A DNA stretch of 64,000 nt. It comes from Kalmusia sp. IMI 367209 (lineage: Eukaryota > Ascomycota > Dothideomycetes > Pleosporales > Didymosphaeriaceae). The stretch spans positions 2,914,001 to 2,978,000 of the forward strand of contig JAPEUQ010000002.1 of assembly GCA_027946365.1 (NCBI GenBank), written 5' to 3'. This document shows, piece after piece, positions 11,169 to 22,618 of this stretch; the first letter of the stretch is position 1; every line of letters starts with the position of its first letter. Position numbers and translations under genes: made by a program. The notes under the pieces were generated by a model. It was not told the origin of the DNA. It saw only the letters and a list, made by a program, of their open reading frames with translations, and did not search any database.

Positions 11169-12630
11169 TTAGTTTCCGCCACGTCTCAGACCCATAGCGT
11201 TGAACTTCTTCGCTTTGGCCGGCGAGATCGGAGGCGTTGGGAGTCCGGATGACGACTTCGTACTCACGACCAAGGAGCCATCCTCGATCATCTTAGAGAA
11301 GCTGCGCAGTAAGGCCATGTACACCAAAGCGTTTTGTGCTAACTCTGCCTCCGCCTGGTGATCCCGCATGATAGCAGGTAGCTTCGTCTGGACATATCGG
11401 ATCATGCTCGACCGCAGACCCAAGTCACGCTCAGGCACGTTATCAAGGAGAAAGTTTGCCAAATCAAGCAGGACTAGTGGATCGTGCATATAGGGTAGAC
11501 GATCTACGAAGGCTCCTGCGGCACGAATCCTGATGCTGTCGAGATCATACTAAGGGGGTTAGTCTTTTGGCTTTAGTACGAATGGAGTTTATCTGACTTA
11601 CTTTGTCTGCCGCAACAAAAAGCGAGAGCAGACTATTCATTATAAACTCTTTTTTGATGTTGGGTTGAAGAGCAAATGTGGTGAAGATCGAACTGGTGAT
11701 AGGGTTCTCGACTCCATATATTTCCGCCAGGAGGGCTTCGACCGTCGAAGCATCTTCCTCTAGCTGGATTACTTTGGTCTCGCTTTCCTGCTCGTTATTA
11801 GCGCATTCGACATTCTTTTGAACTAGAACGCAGAAACGTACCATAAACCCCGGCTTACAGGCGTTGGCAAAGAACTTTGATCGGAGACACAGACTGTAAC
11901 GTGTAGTTAGCGCAAGCTACGTTTTCAGCACACGCCCACACTTACACTGATCTATGGACACTGAAAGACCTGTTACCTGCTTTCACAACAAGATCGGCAT
12001 ATTCATCTGATTTCCACATCCTATTAGATTAGATCGAGTCTTAAAATGTTGATATATCGCCAAACCCTGCACTCACTTATTCGTCAACTCTGTCACCGGG
12101 TCGGCCGCTATGGTCCAAGCATAGCTTGGCTGCGCACGATAATTAGGAAGCTGCGTGATGCAAAAGGTATCCTTCATGAACGTAGTCACACTGATTTCTC
12201 TCAGGTCAATATCTGTCTCAAGCGAGGAAGAGGATGCTCACCCAGGCGCCTCATAGAACGTCAGCGCATTCGAAGCAAGACTCTTCAGAGCAGCAACAAA
12301 GCAGTGTGCATGGTCGAAATGTTCGAAATCAAGGTCGATTTGATAGTTCAACGTCTGCACACAGACCTTGGTACAGGCACCGCTCATCGAGCGGTAACAA
12401 ACGGCAAGGGCCCACGAAGCGTGGAAGTAAACTGGTTCATCGTTGTCCGGGTACTGAGCTACGATGAAAGTGGAGTCCTCGAGTCGATGCAATAAACCGA
12501 ACTCAGCATTGCTACGATCGAGCTGCAGTTCGCAGCTCCCAACTGAAGCGAATTCCCCTCGGAGGAAGCTTTGCAGTGGCCAGACTGTTGGAGACTGTTC
12601 ATCTGGGGCGAGATCTATTGTAAGCGTCAT
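11169..12630 (-). CDS. BTB/POZ protein with an extra conserved N-terminal module
   Basis: Six exons: 12242-12630, 12077-12190, 11946-12020, 11842-11893, 11602-11787 and 11169-11549, summing to 1197 nt (398 aa). All five introns are 51-56 nt, with GTRNGT-type donors (GTGAGC, GTGAGT, GTAAGT, GTACGT, GTAAGT), recognisable branch sites and YAG acceptors. I used the ATG at 12628-12630. Residues 1-165 are a globular-looking unit of unknown type (PVYFHASWALAVCYR, LPNYRAQPSYAW). A BTB domain follows from about 175 to 290 (MWKSDEYADLVVKAGNRSF, VHRSVLCLRSKFFANAC, VEALLAEIYGV), and then a helical tail (YDLDSIRIRAAGAFVDRL). It may form dimers and act as an adaptor; the partner is unknown. It is not a recent duplicate of the other BTB gene at 4.7-6.0 kb. 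Confidence 0.82.
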
Positions 12631-13256
12631 TGTGGATGTAGGCAACAGCCGAGTACCCAAGGATTTGAAAGGGGAGCAGTAGCAAAGTAGAGAGCGGAAT
12701 AGAGAGACGCGGCTGTTACAATAAGCGCAGCTACTCTCTCACACAAATTGTTACCCAAAGCTAGGTCTCATCTCGGTTAATAAAAGCTTGACAGCGCGGT
12801 GAACACCCAAGAGTAGGCGATGAGTTGTGAATGTGAAAGGATCAATTCTCGCTTCAAGCCCATGTATGATGTGATGTCAAGTAAAGAAAGTGCGAGGTAT
12901 AAGAGACGTGCTTTCCTTATCTCTATGTGGACCTAACGTAAACGACATCCAATTTGGAAAGCACGAAGGACCAACAGGCTCCCATCGAGCGCAGCACTTG
13001 AGATGTTACACACATCAGCACTGGGTTCAGTTTAACTTGTTTGTCTCATTATTTTGCATATGTGTTGATAACACTTTTCTACTGTAGCTTGGGAAGCAAT
13101 CTCAGACCTGAACCAGAGCCGAATACGCATGTTTGCAGTGCAATAGCTATGCTCCACTACTGATATTATTAACACTCACCCTACAGTGTGTATCCATTGA
13201 ACCAACTTTTTTCTTCATTTTTCCCCTCTTGTATCTGTTAGGTCTCTTTACAACGC
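12631..13256. other. Intergenic, promoter side of second BTB gene
   Basis: Between the second BTB gene start and the end of the Zn2Cys6 gene. No supported frame. T-rich tract (TTTTTTCTTCATTTTT) at 13208-13223, just beyond the stop of the regulator gene, may belong to its 3' end region. Confidence 0.4.
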
Positions 13257-15629
13257 TCACGCGAACCCATAAATTCCCCCCTGCTCCTGAAATTTAAGCT
13301 GATAGTCCCTAACATCCGCCCAGTGCCGCAGCTCCGCTTCGTCATCCACCTAAACACATTAGCACTCATGCCCTCATGCCTAGGAGCTAAGCCGACTTAC
13401 CGGTCCATTGTTTGGATCTGACCCCTCCGGACTAACACGCTCCAGTTTACTTAGAATATCCAAGAACTTGTAAAGATAGTCCTGGTGTTGTAAAGCAACG
13501 GAACCCTTACGTTCCTTCGGAATCTCCAGAAGAGTGCTTGCTATCGAGCGAATCTTCTGTGTGAAGGAATCCCCGTTCGGCTCCATGTTGACCATGTCAA
13601 TGCTGCCGAGCACGACGAGGAGATCTTTCACCACCTGTTCCCTCTCCTCGCTCATCCTCTTCTCCAGCTCCTCTGACTCAATGGTAGAACTCGAGATCAA
13701 TCGGTCCAAACCAGTAACTGGCGCACCCGGGGAGCTCTGCAGCGCAGCCTGTGTCCTCGCATTGCTGCTCTTCTCCAGCATCGCAAAGTACTTCTCTACG
13801 AGGTATGATCGTATGCTTAGGTGCGTGGCGTAGATATTCGCTTTTTGGATTTCGTACTGCATCATGCGACGGGCCTCCTGAGAATCTGGATTGCCCAGAG
13901 TGTTGAGGTTTGGGTCCCGCATACCCATGTATTCAGGCATAGGGGGATAGTAGGGCTGGCGTCGCTGGCCGAAGCGTCCATTCTGGCTATCCTTGTTGCG
14001 TACTTGTAGGACCGGGGGCATATTATCCAGCACTTCTTTGCAGCGCCGGAGACATTGGTCCAGCATACGCTGCTGTTGGTCCCAGTCAAAGAGTTCATCA
14101 ATTCCATATGCCATTTCGGAGGTTGACAAAGCGGCGTAGGAGTTGTAGATGCGCACGTTGATATTGAAGCCCGTGACTTCTGGGACCACACCGACGGGTT
14201 GCGGCAGAATCTCGTTGGGATATATATATGCGTCATCAACTTCCAAGGGCAGTGGAGGAAGCTGTTCAGTTGGCGTTGAGGGTAGCATAGTAAGCTCACC
14301 GAACGATGCTCCCAGCTGTTGCATATTCCTGCATGAATGAGCGAGTAGAACAAATCACCAAGTGATACACTTACCGCACGCCCACAAAGAGCGTATAGAA
14401 GACCCTTCGTCCAATCTGCTCGGTAATCAGATCCAGTTTCATGTCTCGTGACCCCTCGAACTTGGGCCCTGATGAACCTGTCGCATGCGGTAGTCCGCCA
14501 AGGAACGTATATCCCTGGTCTTGGGCCTTGTGTAGTCCTAGCGAGCGAAGGATAGTCAGGCACTCGCCAAAGTAGAGTCTCAATTGTCGCCATCGAAAAG
14601 TATATGCGCCCGTCAATCCTAGGAAATAGCTGGTACACGCATCGTATACGTTCAGAACGGGCTTATCCAGGTATCCTACGCCGCGTGCCTGTGCGCACAC
14701 TTCTCGACACTTGTCGACGAGTGAAAGATGGTTCGGATAGTAATCCCTCGTCTGCTGCTTGAGGTGTAGCCTTGGCTTGCGCGGAAATGACGCGACCAGG
14801 GAGGCAATCATGGAGGCCAACAGAGCTAGAAACGATGGATTGTGACAATCCTCTCGATTATCCCATGCTTCTCGGAATGATGGTTCGTGCGGGAAGGGAC
14901 ATAGCGGGTGAATATATGTGAAGAAGTCGTCTATAAGATTGTTCATGATAGGAATGGAGCATATCGATTCGGCCGTGGGTTGTTGCGGTAGCGAGAGCTG
15001 TGCGAGCGCATGCGCAGCATTGGTGGGCGACGCAGAATGGGCTGGTCCTAGATCTATTTCCCCTTGGTCCAAACGACGCTTCTTCTTAATAGCTTCCGCA
15101 TGACGATTAGGAGGGCCGCGTCGTCGACTGGGCCGCTCGAAGGTACACGGTATATCGAGGGCGGCACAAGCTCTACACGGTGGGCCTGATTCATCGCACT
15201 GCGCGTGGAAAGTTAGCTAAGGAAAAGCGCATAGTGAGTGAGTTGTTCTTGCGGTACCTTTACTTTGCGTACACTACATGAGTCGCATGCCTTCCTCAAA
15301 CGATTCGTCTTGGAGATTCCGTTATCCTGCGTGTACGTGAGCGTTGTCCCAGGCGCATTGTGCATGCTGGGTCGACTGACACTCACCGCACCCTGCCCGG
15401 TCGGCGTCCCAAGGCTTCTCTGATCGGCGCCCAGCGCATGGTTCGCCTGCTGCTGTAGCACGTCGCTCAAGCTCTCGATTTTGGGGTAGATGTCCTGCTG
15501 GTAGTGCAAGCGCTGCTGCTGGTGGTGGCCCGCGTCCAGCAGCGGGTTCGGCGGCGCCGGCGGCGCAGGGTATATGGGCGTGTAGTGGGGATCATCGGAG
15601 CCCGGCGGCGGGGGATACTGCGACGACAT
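13257..15629 (-). CDS. Zn2Cys6 transcription factor with fungal-specific TF domain
   Basis: Exons 15258-15629, 14375-15198, 13401-14328 and 13257-13349 give 738 aa. The introns (59, 46 and 51 nt) have donors GTACCG, GTAAGT and GTAAGT. The last exon is short, and skipping its intron would end the protein early at VSRLSS. Start MSSQYPPPPG. A Pro/Gln-rich leader precedes the cluster CDSCSVRKVKC-x6-C-x2-C-x6-C (spacing C2C6C6C2C6C) near residues 114-140, followed by a basic segment (RPSRRRGPPNRHAEA). The first intron falls exactly before the third cysteine. The middle region (FFTYIHPLCPFPHEPSF, FLALLASMIASLVASFP) is the regulatory domain seen in many fungal activators. It binds DNA in the nucleus; the target pathway is unknown. 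A 60-nt in-frame stretch with intron-like ends lies in exon 1 (see findings). Confidence 0.88.
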
Positions 15630-16908
15630 GATGCGAGCGCGGTTGCGGGATGGCAGCTTGTTCCGATGATTTACCGCGAGAGTCAACGGTGTGCGGGCAG
15701 GGCGCGACTTTCACTACCGGTGCAGGAAGCGAGAGTCCGGGGAGAGTCAAGGAGCTGCGCGCATTCCTCAGCAGCTGTCGCCGAGAGTGGCCGTGACGCG
15801 TGCAGCTCAACACGCACTGCAGGGAAGCTTCTCCGACCGCGACCACAGCTTCAATTACCATTCCAGACGCGTGCGGATGTCACGGGACCGCCGCCCTCCT
15901 GCGCCATGGTGAAACCAACCCTAGCATTGGAGCCCGACTTGCCCTATGGCATGTACTGTCTATCGTGAAAGCCGGCCCCAAGCTGGCTTGCGAATACGGT
16001 CCATTGGATATTCAGGACAATGCAAATCGTTGGTGCGGGAGTCGCAGGAGCTTTCACGCAACATCTTTTTAATATCTTAGCGTATAAACAACAAACGCCA
16101 ACGATGCGCATGCATGCCGCGTGGATATCACACCGCGCAAAAAGCCTTCACTTGCTTATACGATACAAAATCGCTCACTCACCGTGCACCGCAGATGGAC
16201 CCAAGTCAGGACTCAATGGAAAAGATCTTGAAGTCAATGATTCGAGAAGAATCTCACATCCTGTCTACCAGTACTGATCCCCCCGAGACCAACTGTGGTC
16301 ATAAGTGAGGCTATCCAGAAGAGGACAAATGTACTTCAAGTCTGCAAGAGACAGCTAGATTTGGCCTTTGCATCATGCATCCTAGGTCACACAGGCCACA
16401 AAATACTGACCATAGCCGGTAGTGGTGATCAAGCATGGAAGCGTCTCCCACGCAACCCCTCTGATTTGTAATTGCCCTCTATCATATCGTCAATTGCACC
16501 GCGTGCCACTATCATCCATGCGAACTGTCGAGAAACGTTCTATTCGTGGGTATTCATGAACAGATATGCACCCGCTAACAATTTAAGTAGTCAATCTGCC
16601 CTCTACGACGCTCAATATACTGTACCAGACGCCAATGATACACCAACCTGTTGTACATTTACATTTTCCTACTGATTCCACGCGAATCTGTTCCCTCCCT
16701 ACTATCGACAACCCGATATCCCTTGTTTGGGTCTTATCTTGAGTCGCAGTAGGCGACAAGAAAGACCGCGCACTTCGCAATAGTCTGCTCATTTGTTCTG
16801 TTTGGCGGCTTGATCCCGGACGCACGATACAAAGGTAAATGGTATAGTGACAATAGCCCGCTGGGTGCCCGGTCTCTGGTCCACCCGCCGTGATCAGGTA
16901 ATATTTAG
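15630..16908. other. Intergenic, promoter of the Zn2Cys6 gene
   Basis: About 1.3 kb upstream of the regulator gene and downstream of the F-box-like gene. Frames here overlap on both strands and show no domain. No repeat of note. Confidence 0.4.
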
Positions 16909-18713
16909 TCAATCTGAGTCGTCACTGGATGCACTATCCCTTGTCGGCGGTCTCGACGATCTAGATAGCGAGAAATCCAAGATCTCGCTCTTAAGACCAG
17001 CATCTACGAACTTGCGCAAGCACCAGCCAATCTGAACCGCCGTAAATTGCTCGTTGCCAAGCGGATCGACTTGTTTGCCTTTGACAAAGATGATCTGGTT
17101 CTGGCTGTCCTCGCGATCGTATACCTTGTCGGAAGAGCCCCACGCTATGATTGCGAGTTTTGAACTACGTTTCTGCTCTGCTGCGTGGGACGCCGAGCGT
17201 TCGAAACCTTGCTGAGCAAGGCCTTGGAGCAGGTGCTCGTAGATTTTACGAGGAAGCTTGGTGGATGAGGGGTTGTTATTAGGCCAAGTCGTTATGTTGA
17301 GAGTCACAAGATGCGGCAGGTCGCCCAAGCAGTTCTGTCGTCAACAATTAGCATTCGAGATGTACCTACGCCAAGTAACTTAAGTGACTCTACAGCACAG
17401 GTAGAAACTTGCTTAGATGCGCGCACGAGAATGATGTGCTGGTCGGTGAAACAGCTACTTACCTCAAAGTTGATGAAAGAATCTTGCTTGGAGCGAATGA
17501 CGCTTACTGGCGGGAAGGCTACGGACACTTGCTCGAGCAACGGGCAGTCTTTACATATTTGTGAGAATGACGTGTAGTCATACACCAACTCATCGTCGCA
17601 GTCGTCTGGTATGCGGCTCGCGTGCACATTAAGTTGCTTTAGCGTCTTCCCATGTCGGACAATCCCAGCAGCTGCGGGCAAGCTCTTCGCGTACGAGAGG
17701 TCGATTGTTAGCATCTTGATACCTGAGACCAAGCACATGAACCCATCCAGAGCACCTAGTCCATCGTTTTCATGGTTGTCGTCATGTTTAAATTCTAGTG
17801 TTTCAAGCTTTTCTGGTAGCTTGGTGCTCTTGCTGAGCTCTGCGAACAGCGCATCGGCACCTGCACACGCGAAGATCCTAATCGATTTGACGGACCGGAA
17901 GTCAACGAGTTTGCAATATGTGTTGGCTGCGTAACGGAGATTGATCTTCTGTAGAGTGATCTCCTTCAAAGCCATCGGTGTGCATTTCTCGAACGGTTGC
18001 ATATGACTGAACATAGTAGATGTGATTAGACCTGGCTCTGTGCTTGAATCGTTGAGTTCGCGGTTTGGTATCGGCGAATCGTTTTCCTCGAAACTGGCAT
18101 GTAGTGTAATCTTCTCCACCTTCTTCGAGTTCTTGACAAGTACGTGGCAGAAGTCCAGAACCTCACGACTATCCGGATACAATCCTAGCTTCTTTACATT
18201 TTCAAAGACTTTCTCGAAGTCTGGAATCTTCTTGACCTCTTCTAGAACGTCCCTGTCTAACGCAATACCTTCGAGCCATTTCATGCGTCTCTGCTTCTTG
18301 TACAATAGCACCAAGTTATCGCCTGAGAAAGGCGACCACGGGTGCCACGAGAATTTTTCGAGGATGTTCTCCGGCAGCAGCTCTAGTATCATTCTAATCG
18401 CGAAGTTGGCCTGCTGCTGTTGGTTGCACTTGTCTAACACATCGGCGAGGTAGAGATCGAGCTTGCGGACGTGCTGGATGCCAATGTTCTTCGGGCTTAA
18501 GAAGGCGCCCAGCCGTGTGTCGTTGGGGCTGCCAACATCGAGAGTGACTTCATAGTAGAGCTGGCGGACGGCGATCTCGTGGAGTTGCTTGCACACGAGG
18601 CATACGTTTCGGAGGTCGGTGGGACGGATGACATGCTCAACAATGAGCGTCTTGATGTCGGTAGAAAGATTCATGAAGCTGAACTTGGGCGATGCCATTT
18701 TAACCAATGCCAT
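16909..18713 (-). CDS. F-box / leucine-rich-repeat-like protein
   Basis: Exons 17463-18713 and 16909-17334; the 128-nt intron has donor GTAAGT, branch GCTAAT and acceptor GACAG; product 558 aa. Start ATG at 18711-18713 (MALVKMASPK); a second in-frame ATG follows five codons later. The N-terminus (LSTDIKTLIVEHVIRPTDL, NVCLVCKQLHEIAV) has the F-box pattern that would dock Skp1 in an SCF ubiquitin ligase. The rest shows irregular leucine-rich strands (VRKLDLYLADV, KMLTIDLSYAKSL, KTLKQLNVHAS) suited to substrate binding. The last third is divergent and ends in Ser/Asp. A probable leader intron lies upstream: GTAAGT at about 18782-18787 to TAG at 18718-18720, with a CTAATAAC branch. Family assignment is by pattern; no target can be named. 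Confidence 0.75.
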
Positions 18714-19960
18714 GGGGCTACATGTTCGTTATTAGTCGTCCTCAAGCGAGCGGCTCGATAGCAAATTGTCTTCTGGCCGAACTTACCCGCCTGATTCTAT
18801 GTTGTCCAGTACCTCTCAACCCAGAACGGCGCGGTTGAGCACGACTAAGCGGGCGGGCAGACTCTTGGGGAGGCGTTTCTGCGGATCTTAAAGCAGTCGT
18901 GATAATGGTGGGTGTTGGAATCCAGCTGTGGCAACTGCGCAGTTGCCTTGCTGACCGGTGTAGTGTGGTGTGGTGAAGTAAAGAGCAGCGAAAGAAAAAG
19001 CACCAGCGGCCAGTCTTCAGCCTCACTTGTCGCACTCGGACCCCAGTTTTCCGTAGCGTTTCGCCCTCGTTGGGTGCATCGCGCAAAGCAAGCTGCTGTG
19101 TTCAGCTGTTATTGGAGAGCTGCTCTCTTCCCTGCCGCCCTCTAGCAATCGATAAACGGGGTTCAAGATGCATGCACCGCCACGTATGCGGCGCAGTTGT
19201 GGGGTTGCTCAAGTCGTCCTTTTCCCAAATGCAGATTAACGTCGGTAATAATTATGAGCAAGATCAGGCAGACATAGAATGCCCTTGCGTTGTCACACAC
19301 TTTGACATCGAATAAGAATCTTACAGTGGCCGCGAACGGATAAGTATGCCTTCAGCGTCAGCGTTCAGAGTAGGCAGCGACGAGAAAATCACATTCGTCT
19401 AGGGTTACAGGTTACATATGTAATCCCTTGGCAGATGAGCGGACTCACCGCAATCTCTCAGCCCTTGCAACACATTTTTGTAAGCCGTCGTTAGATTTGC
19501 TTTCAGGGATTGCTGTGGTCATATATATGTGCACCTCAAAAGAATATTGGTTTTCTAGTCTGTTCTCATAGCATGCTGTAGTGATTGAAACTTCACATGC
19601 ATGTACTTTCTTTCCTTGTAAGGTCCTTGGGTTATGTTGGTTGGACGAAGGTTACCCTATATCCCGTCTTCTTGGACTATCTCGCACTGTCCCTTGTGAT
19701 CGCGGTTTAGTTACTGAATATGTTACAATTCCTTCTACAATAAATGTACAGCGCGGGCATTACAGTGACCCTCATTCTAACCACACAACTTTCAGCCCTT
19801 TGAACTCCAAGCCCATGCAAATGCGCAAAATTCACAGCCATGGCCAAATGTTCCCTCTTGTTCGGCCTATGACAGCCTTTTCATCTTATGTCTGCAAAAC
19901 CCTTGTCAAGGTCGTGTCTATCTATTCTTCCAACGCGTCAAGCCCCTGCCCTTACCGCCC
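18714..19960. other. Intergenic with a likely 5' UTR intron of the F-box-like gene
   Basis: The part nearest the F-box-like start holds a good minus-strand intron (about 18718-18787: GTAAGT donor, CTAATAAC branch, ATGTAG acceptor) that would sit in the leader. The remaining 1.1 kb, up to the stop of the ribosomal protein gene, has no supported gene. Confidence 0.45.
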
Positions 19961-20681
19961 TTATGGCACAACAACAACACCTAGGCTCCCTGCCTGACCC
20001 ACTACACTCCTACAAATCCCCTCAAGCGTCAACCCACTTAGCCGTCCTTCCGACTGCTTTATCTTCGCAATCTCATAGACATGCTTCAGACTCACAGTCC
20101 CAATCGTTCCTTTACTTGCGTTGCCGTTCGTTGGGCTGCTTGTGCTCGTCTTTCCCTTCTGACCATCGTGATTGTTCATGGGTCCCGGGACATTGCCTGC
20201 ACCGCGGATCTTGGATTTGATGAGCGGCGCGCCGGCGGCGGTCAGGAGGAGCGTGGCGGTCGGAGGTGTGCGCAGGGAGAATGTGAAGGAACGGTCGGGA
20301 CGAACAGTGATGCGCGCTGGAATGGGGGTGCCGGTGATGTAATGTGCTGTGCGAGCGTTGAATTCCTGGAAAGAGTTGTTAATATGCGTGGTTCAGATGC
20401 GTTGCGATGGTAGAATGCACCAGCACGGGCGCTACGCGTATGCCTCAAATATCACAATACAGCCTCGAGATGAAAACATTGGAATGGTGTGTGAAACGTT
20501 TCCGCTGCACGCGAAAAGCTACAAGGAAAGGTATCGTGATTGCAGTACTCACCTTACAAAAATCCATACTCTTCACACCCTTCGAACCCAGCGCCGGACC
20601 TACAGGCGGCGATGGCGACGCCTGTCCCGCGCCCACTATCAATTTGACAATCTGGTCCTTCGCTAACGCCTTCTTCGCCAT
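19961..20681 (-). CDS. mrpl19: Mitochondrial large-subunit ribosomal protein uL11m
   Basis: Exons 20553-20681 and 19961-20365; the 187-nt intron has donor GTGAGT and acceptor TTCCAG; product 177 aa. It begins [19 protein letters not shown], then the L11 signature [16 protein letters not shown] and MDFCKEFNART (joined across the intron), [16 protein letters not shown], and a C-terminal L11 rRNA-binding part ([30 protein letters not shown]). L11 forms the GTPase-associated base of the ribosome with 23S-type rRNA. The match to bacterial and mitochondrial L11 rather than cytosolic uL11 (Rpl12) supports a mitochondrial place, although the N-terminus is not a typical presequence. A low-complexity insert ([19 protein letters not shown]) separates the two domains, longer than in bacteria. 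Confidence 0.95.
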
Positions 20682-21167
20682 GATAATGAAAGTGCCGGGG
20701 TATCACTCAGCTCTTGTTGTTGGAGCGCGGAACTTTTGCGGAGGTCGATGCGGAGCGGGTCGGCGAAATTAGATGCCGATGTGTATGTGACCACGAACGA
20801 CGAAGGACGGAGCGTGAATACACGAGGAGATTGTAAGGACTGGACAAGACGGAATGATCTTAAGCTATGGAACAAGAATTTTCAATGTGTTTTAGGCAGT
20901 TTGTAATTTATCCCCTGAGACTACTTCGAAAACAGCGGGTTTTGATTCAAGGAGCACAATACATAACATCGCATTGCAGACAGAAGGATATAACATGTCA
21001 GGAAGATCTTCATTATTTGCCGGGTTTTGGAGACCCGCAAGCTGCTCTATGCTAGACCAACGCCATCGGTCCTGTTCCGAAGCGCGCCTTTTCGCCTCCA
21101 TGCTGTTCGTAATGTATCGTACAGTACTTTGCACTGTTGTCGTCCCACATCGTCTCCACTGCCTTCC
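20682..21167. other. Intergenic, promoter of uL11m gene
   Basis: Upstream of the uL11m gene and downstream of RPN12. Short frames on both strands show no domain and I do not support any of them as a gene. Confidence 0.4.
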
Positions 21168-22069
21168 TCAAACAATTGTTTCCAACTCTCGCGCATAACC
21201 TAGCGTGTTCTCGATGACCTGGTCGCTTGTCACTAGTATATCTTTGCTCTGGAACTCGTCGTCCTGCTGCGGGAAATATATCCTGCCGTCCTTGACCACC
21301 CAGCCGGACTCCTTCGCAAAGTTGACGACGCTGCCTTCTGATTCGAGGAAGAGGAGCGATTTGGCGTCTGAGATTGGGATGGAGGGGTATGCTTTCTCGC
21401 TGCAGGAAGCGATCTCTTTGCGAATAGTGCCGATGAGGACCTGTAACAAAAGTTAGCTACGAATGCCAGTAAGTACTCTGGGAGAGCTAGAAGCAATCCC
21501 GAGAGTGGATATAATAGACGTACATCTGAAAAAAGCGCAAATTCCTCGCTAGGTACCCTCTCACTCTTCGTCTCTCCCCAAACCCGATCATAGCTCCCCT
21601 CCATAAGCGCCTGCTCCAATCTTATAGGATACTGGATGAACGCATCCTCCTCAAGACCCCGTCCGGCCTGCGCCGCAGCCACCTCCAGTGTCTCTAACAA
21701 CGTGTGGAATCCCGCATAGTCGCCATCGCTCAGTAACAGCAGCAGATACAGGCCAGTGATCTTGCTTGAATTGCCGTCATTCCTCGGTAATTTGTTTTCC
21801 GGCAGCGCATAGAAGGGCTGTAGCTGCTGGAAGTAACGTGTGAAGGATACGGGGTCTGTTAAGCGAATGGAGATGACGGCGCCGAGCTCAAGCGTTTCAC
21901 GTGCAAGATGGAGGTGCTTTGGCGGCGTTGATTCGGTCGGAATGAGGGCGTTGAGGCCGAGTAGGGCGACCTTTGCGCGAGAGAGGAGCGAGGTGGACTG
22001 CTGGTACTTCTTCGATGCCAGCGACTGGTGGAGCTGCTTGAGCAGGTCTTGTAGCTCTCTCTCAGCCAT
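21168..22069 (-). CDS. rpn12: 26S proteasome lid subunit Rpn12
   Basis: Exons 21524-22069 and 21168-21440; the 83-nt intron has donor GTACGT, branch GCTAAC and acceptor TTACAG; product 272 aa, close to the family length. I start at MAERELQDLLKQL; the frame is open upstream to a further ATG at 22295-22297, but that extension is Pro-rich and unlike Rpn12. N-terminal helices (LLKQLHQSLASKKYQQ; DPVSFTRYFQQLQPFY) lead to the CSN8/PSMD8/EIF3K-type PCI region (YPIRLEQALMEGSYDRVW), then the winged helix in exon 2 (IRKEIASCSEKAYPSIPI, SLLFLESEGSVVNFAKE). Rpn12 joins last in lid assembly and helps dock the lid on the base of the proteasome. Confident assignment. Confidence 0.95.
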
Positions 22070-22618
22070 GTCGAAGGTAGACCGCGAGTTTGATTTGGGA
22101 GATTTCGAAGTAATACCGGGTTGTAGGACGGGTGGCGGCGGGGGAGTTGCTGTGATCGGGTTGCGTGGTGCTGGAGCTGGAGGCGGAGGTGAGGTCCACA
22201 TCGGAGCTCGATGTGAGTTCGCCGGCTTAGTCACCCACGACCTCTCACTAGGCCAGCACATACCACTTCCCTCAAAGGTACGATGTCGAATATACATAGT
22301 AAAGCAACATGGGAAGCAGACGAGTGTGAGGTTTGAGAGCTATTTATCTACATGCACACAGCACAGCAGAGGCCGCACAACACTGATTACATCCACGACT
22401 TGCTCATTGGTGTGAACGCGGCCAAATGACCTCTCAGTCACGTTTGTGTCTCAAAGGCAGCAATATTAGCACACCCTCTCCATTAGCATAACAGCAGAGG
22501 ATAGCGGTCAGCCTCCACCCCAATACACAGGGCTGACTATCGGATGCGCTAAGGTGCCTGTGGCCCGATACGGTGTTACACAGGCCGAACGTGCAATCAA
22601 ATCAGACCTGCTATTCGT
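22070..22618. other. Intergenic between RPN12 and SLD2
   Basis: About 0.55 kb holding the RPN12 promoter and the 3' end of SLD2. The Pro-rich in-frame extension of RPN12 (up to 22297) is here and is probably leader sequence. Nothing else seen. Confidence 0.4.

Noticed and set aside
12046..12495. 149-codon plus-strand frame opposite the second BTB gene
   Set aside because: Antisense shadow of exons that form a coherent spliced BTB protein on the minus strand.
20892..21134. 80-codon minus-strand frame between uL11m and RPN12 genes
   Set aside because: No ATG context, domain or intron support; probably 3' UTR of one gene and promoter of the other.
22070..22297. N-terminal extension of Rpn12 from an upstream ATG
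   Set aside because: Pro-rich and unlike Rpn12; the ATG at 22067-22069 gives the normal family length.
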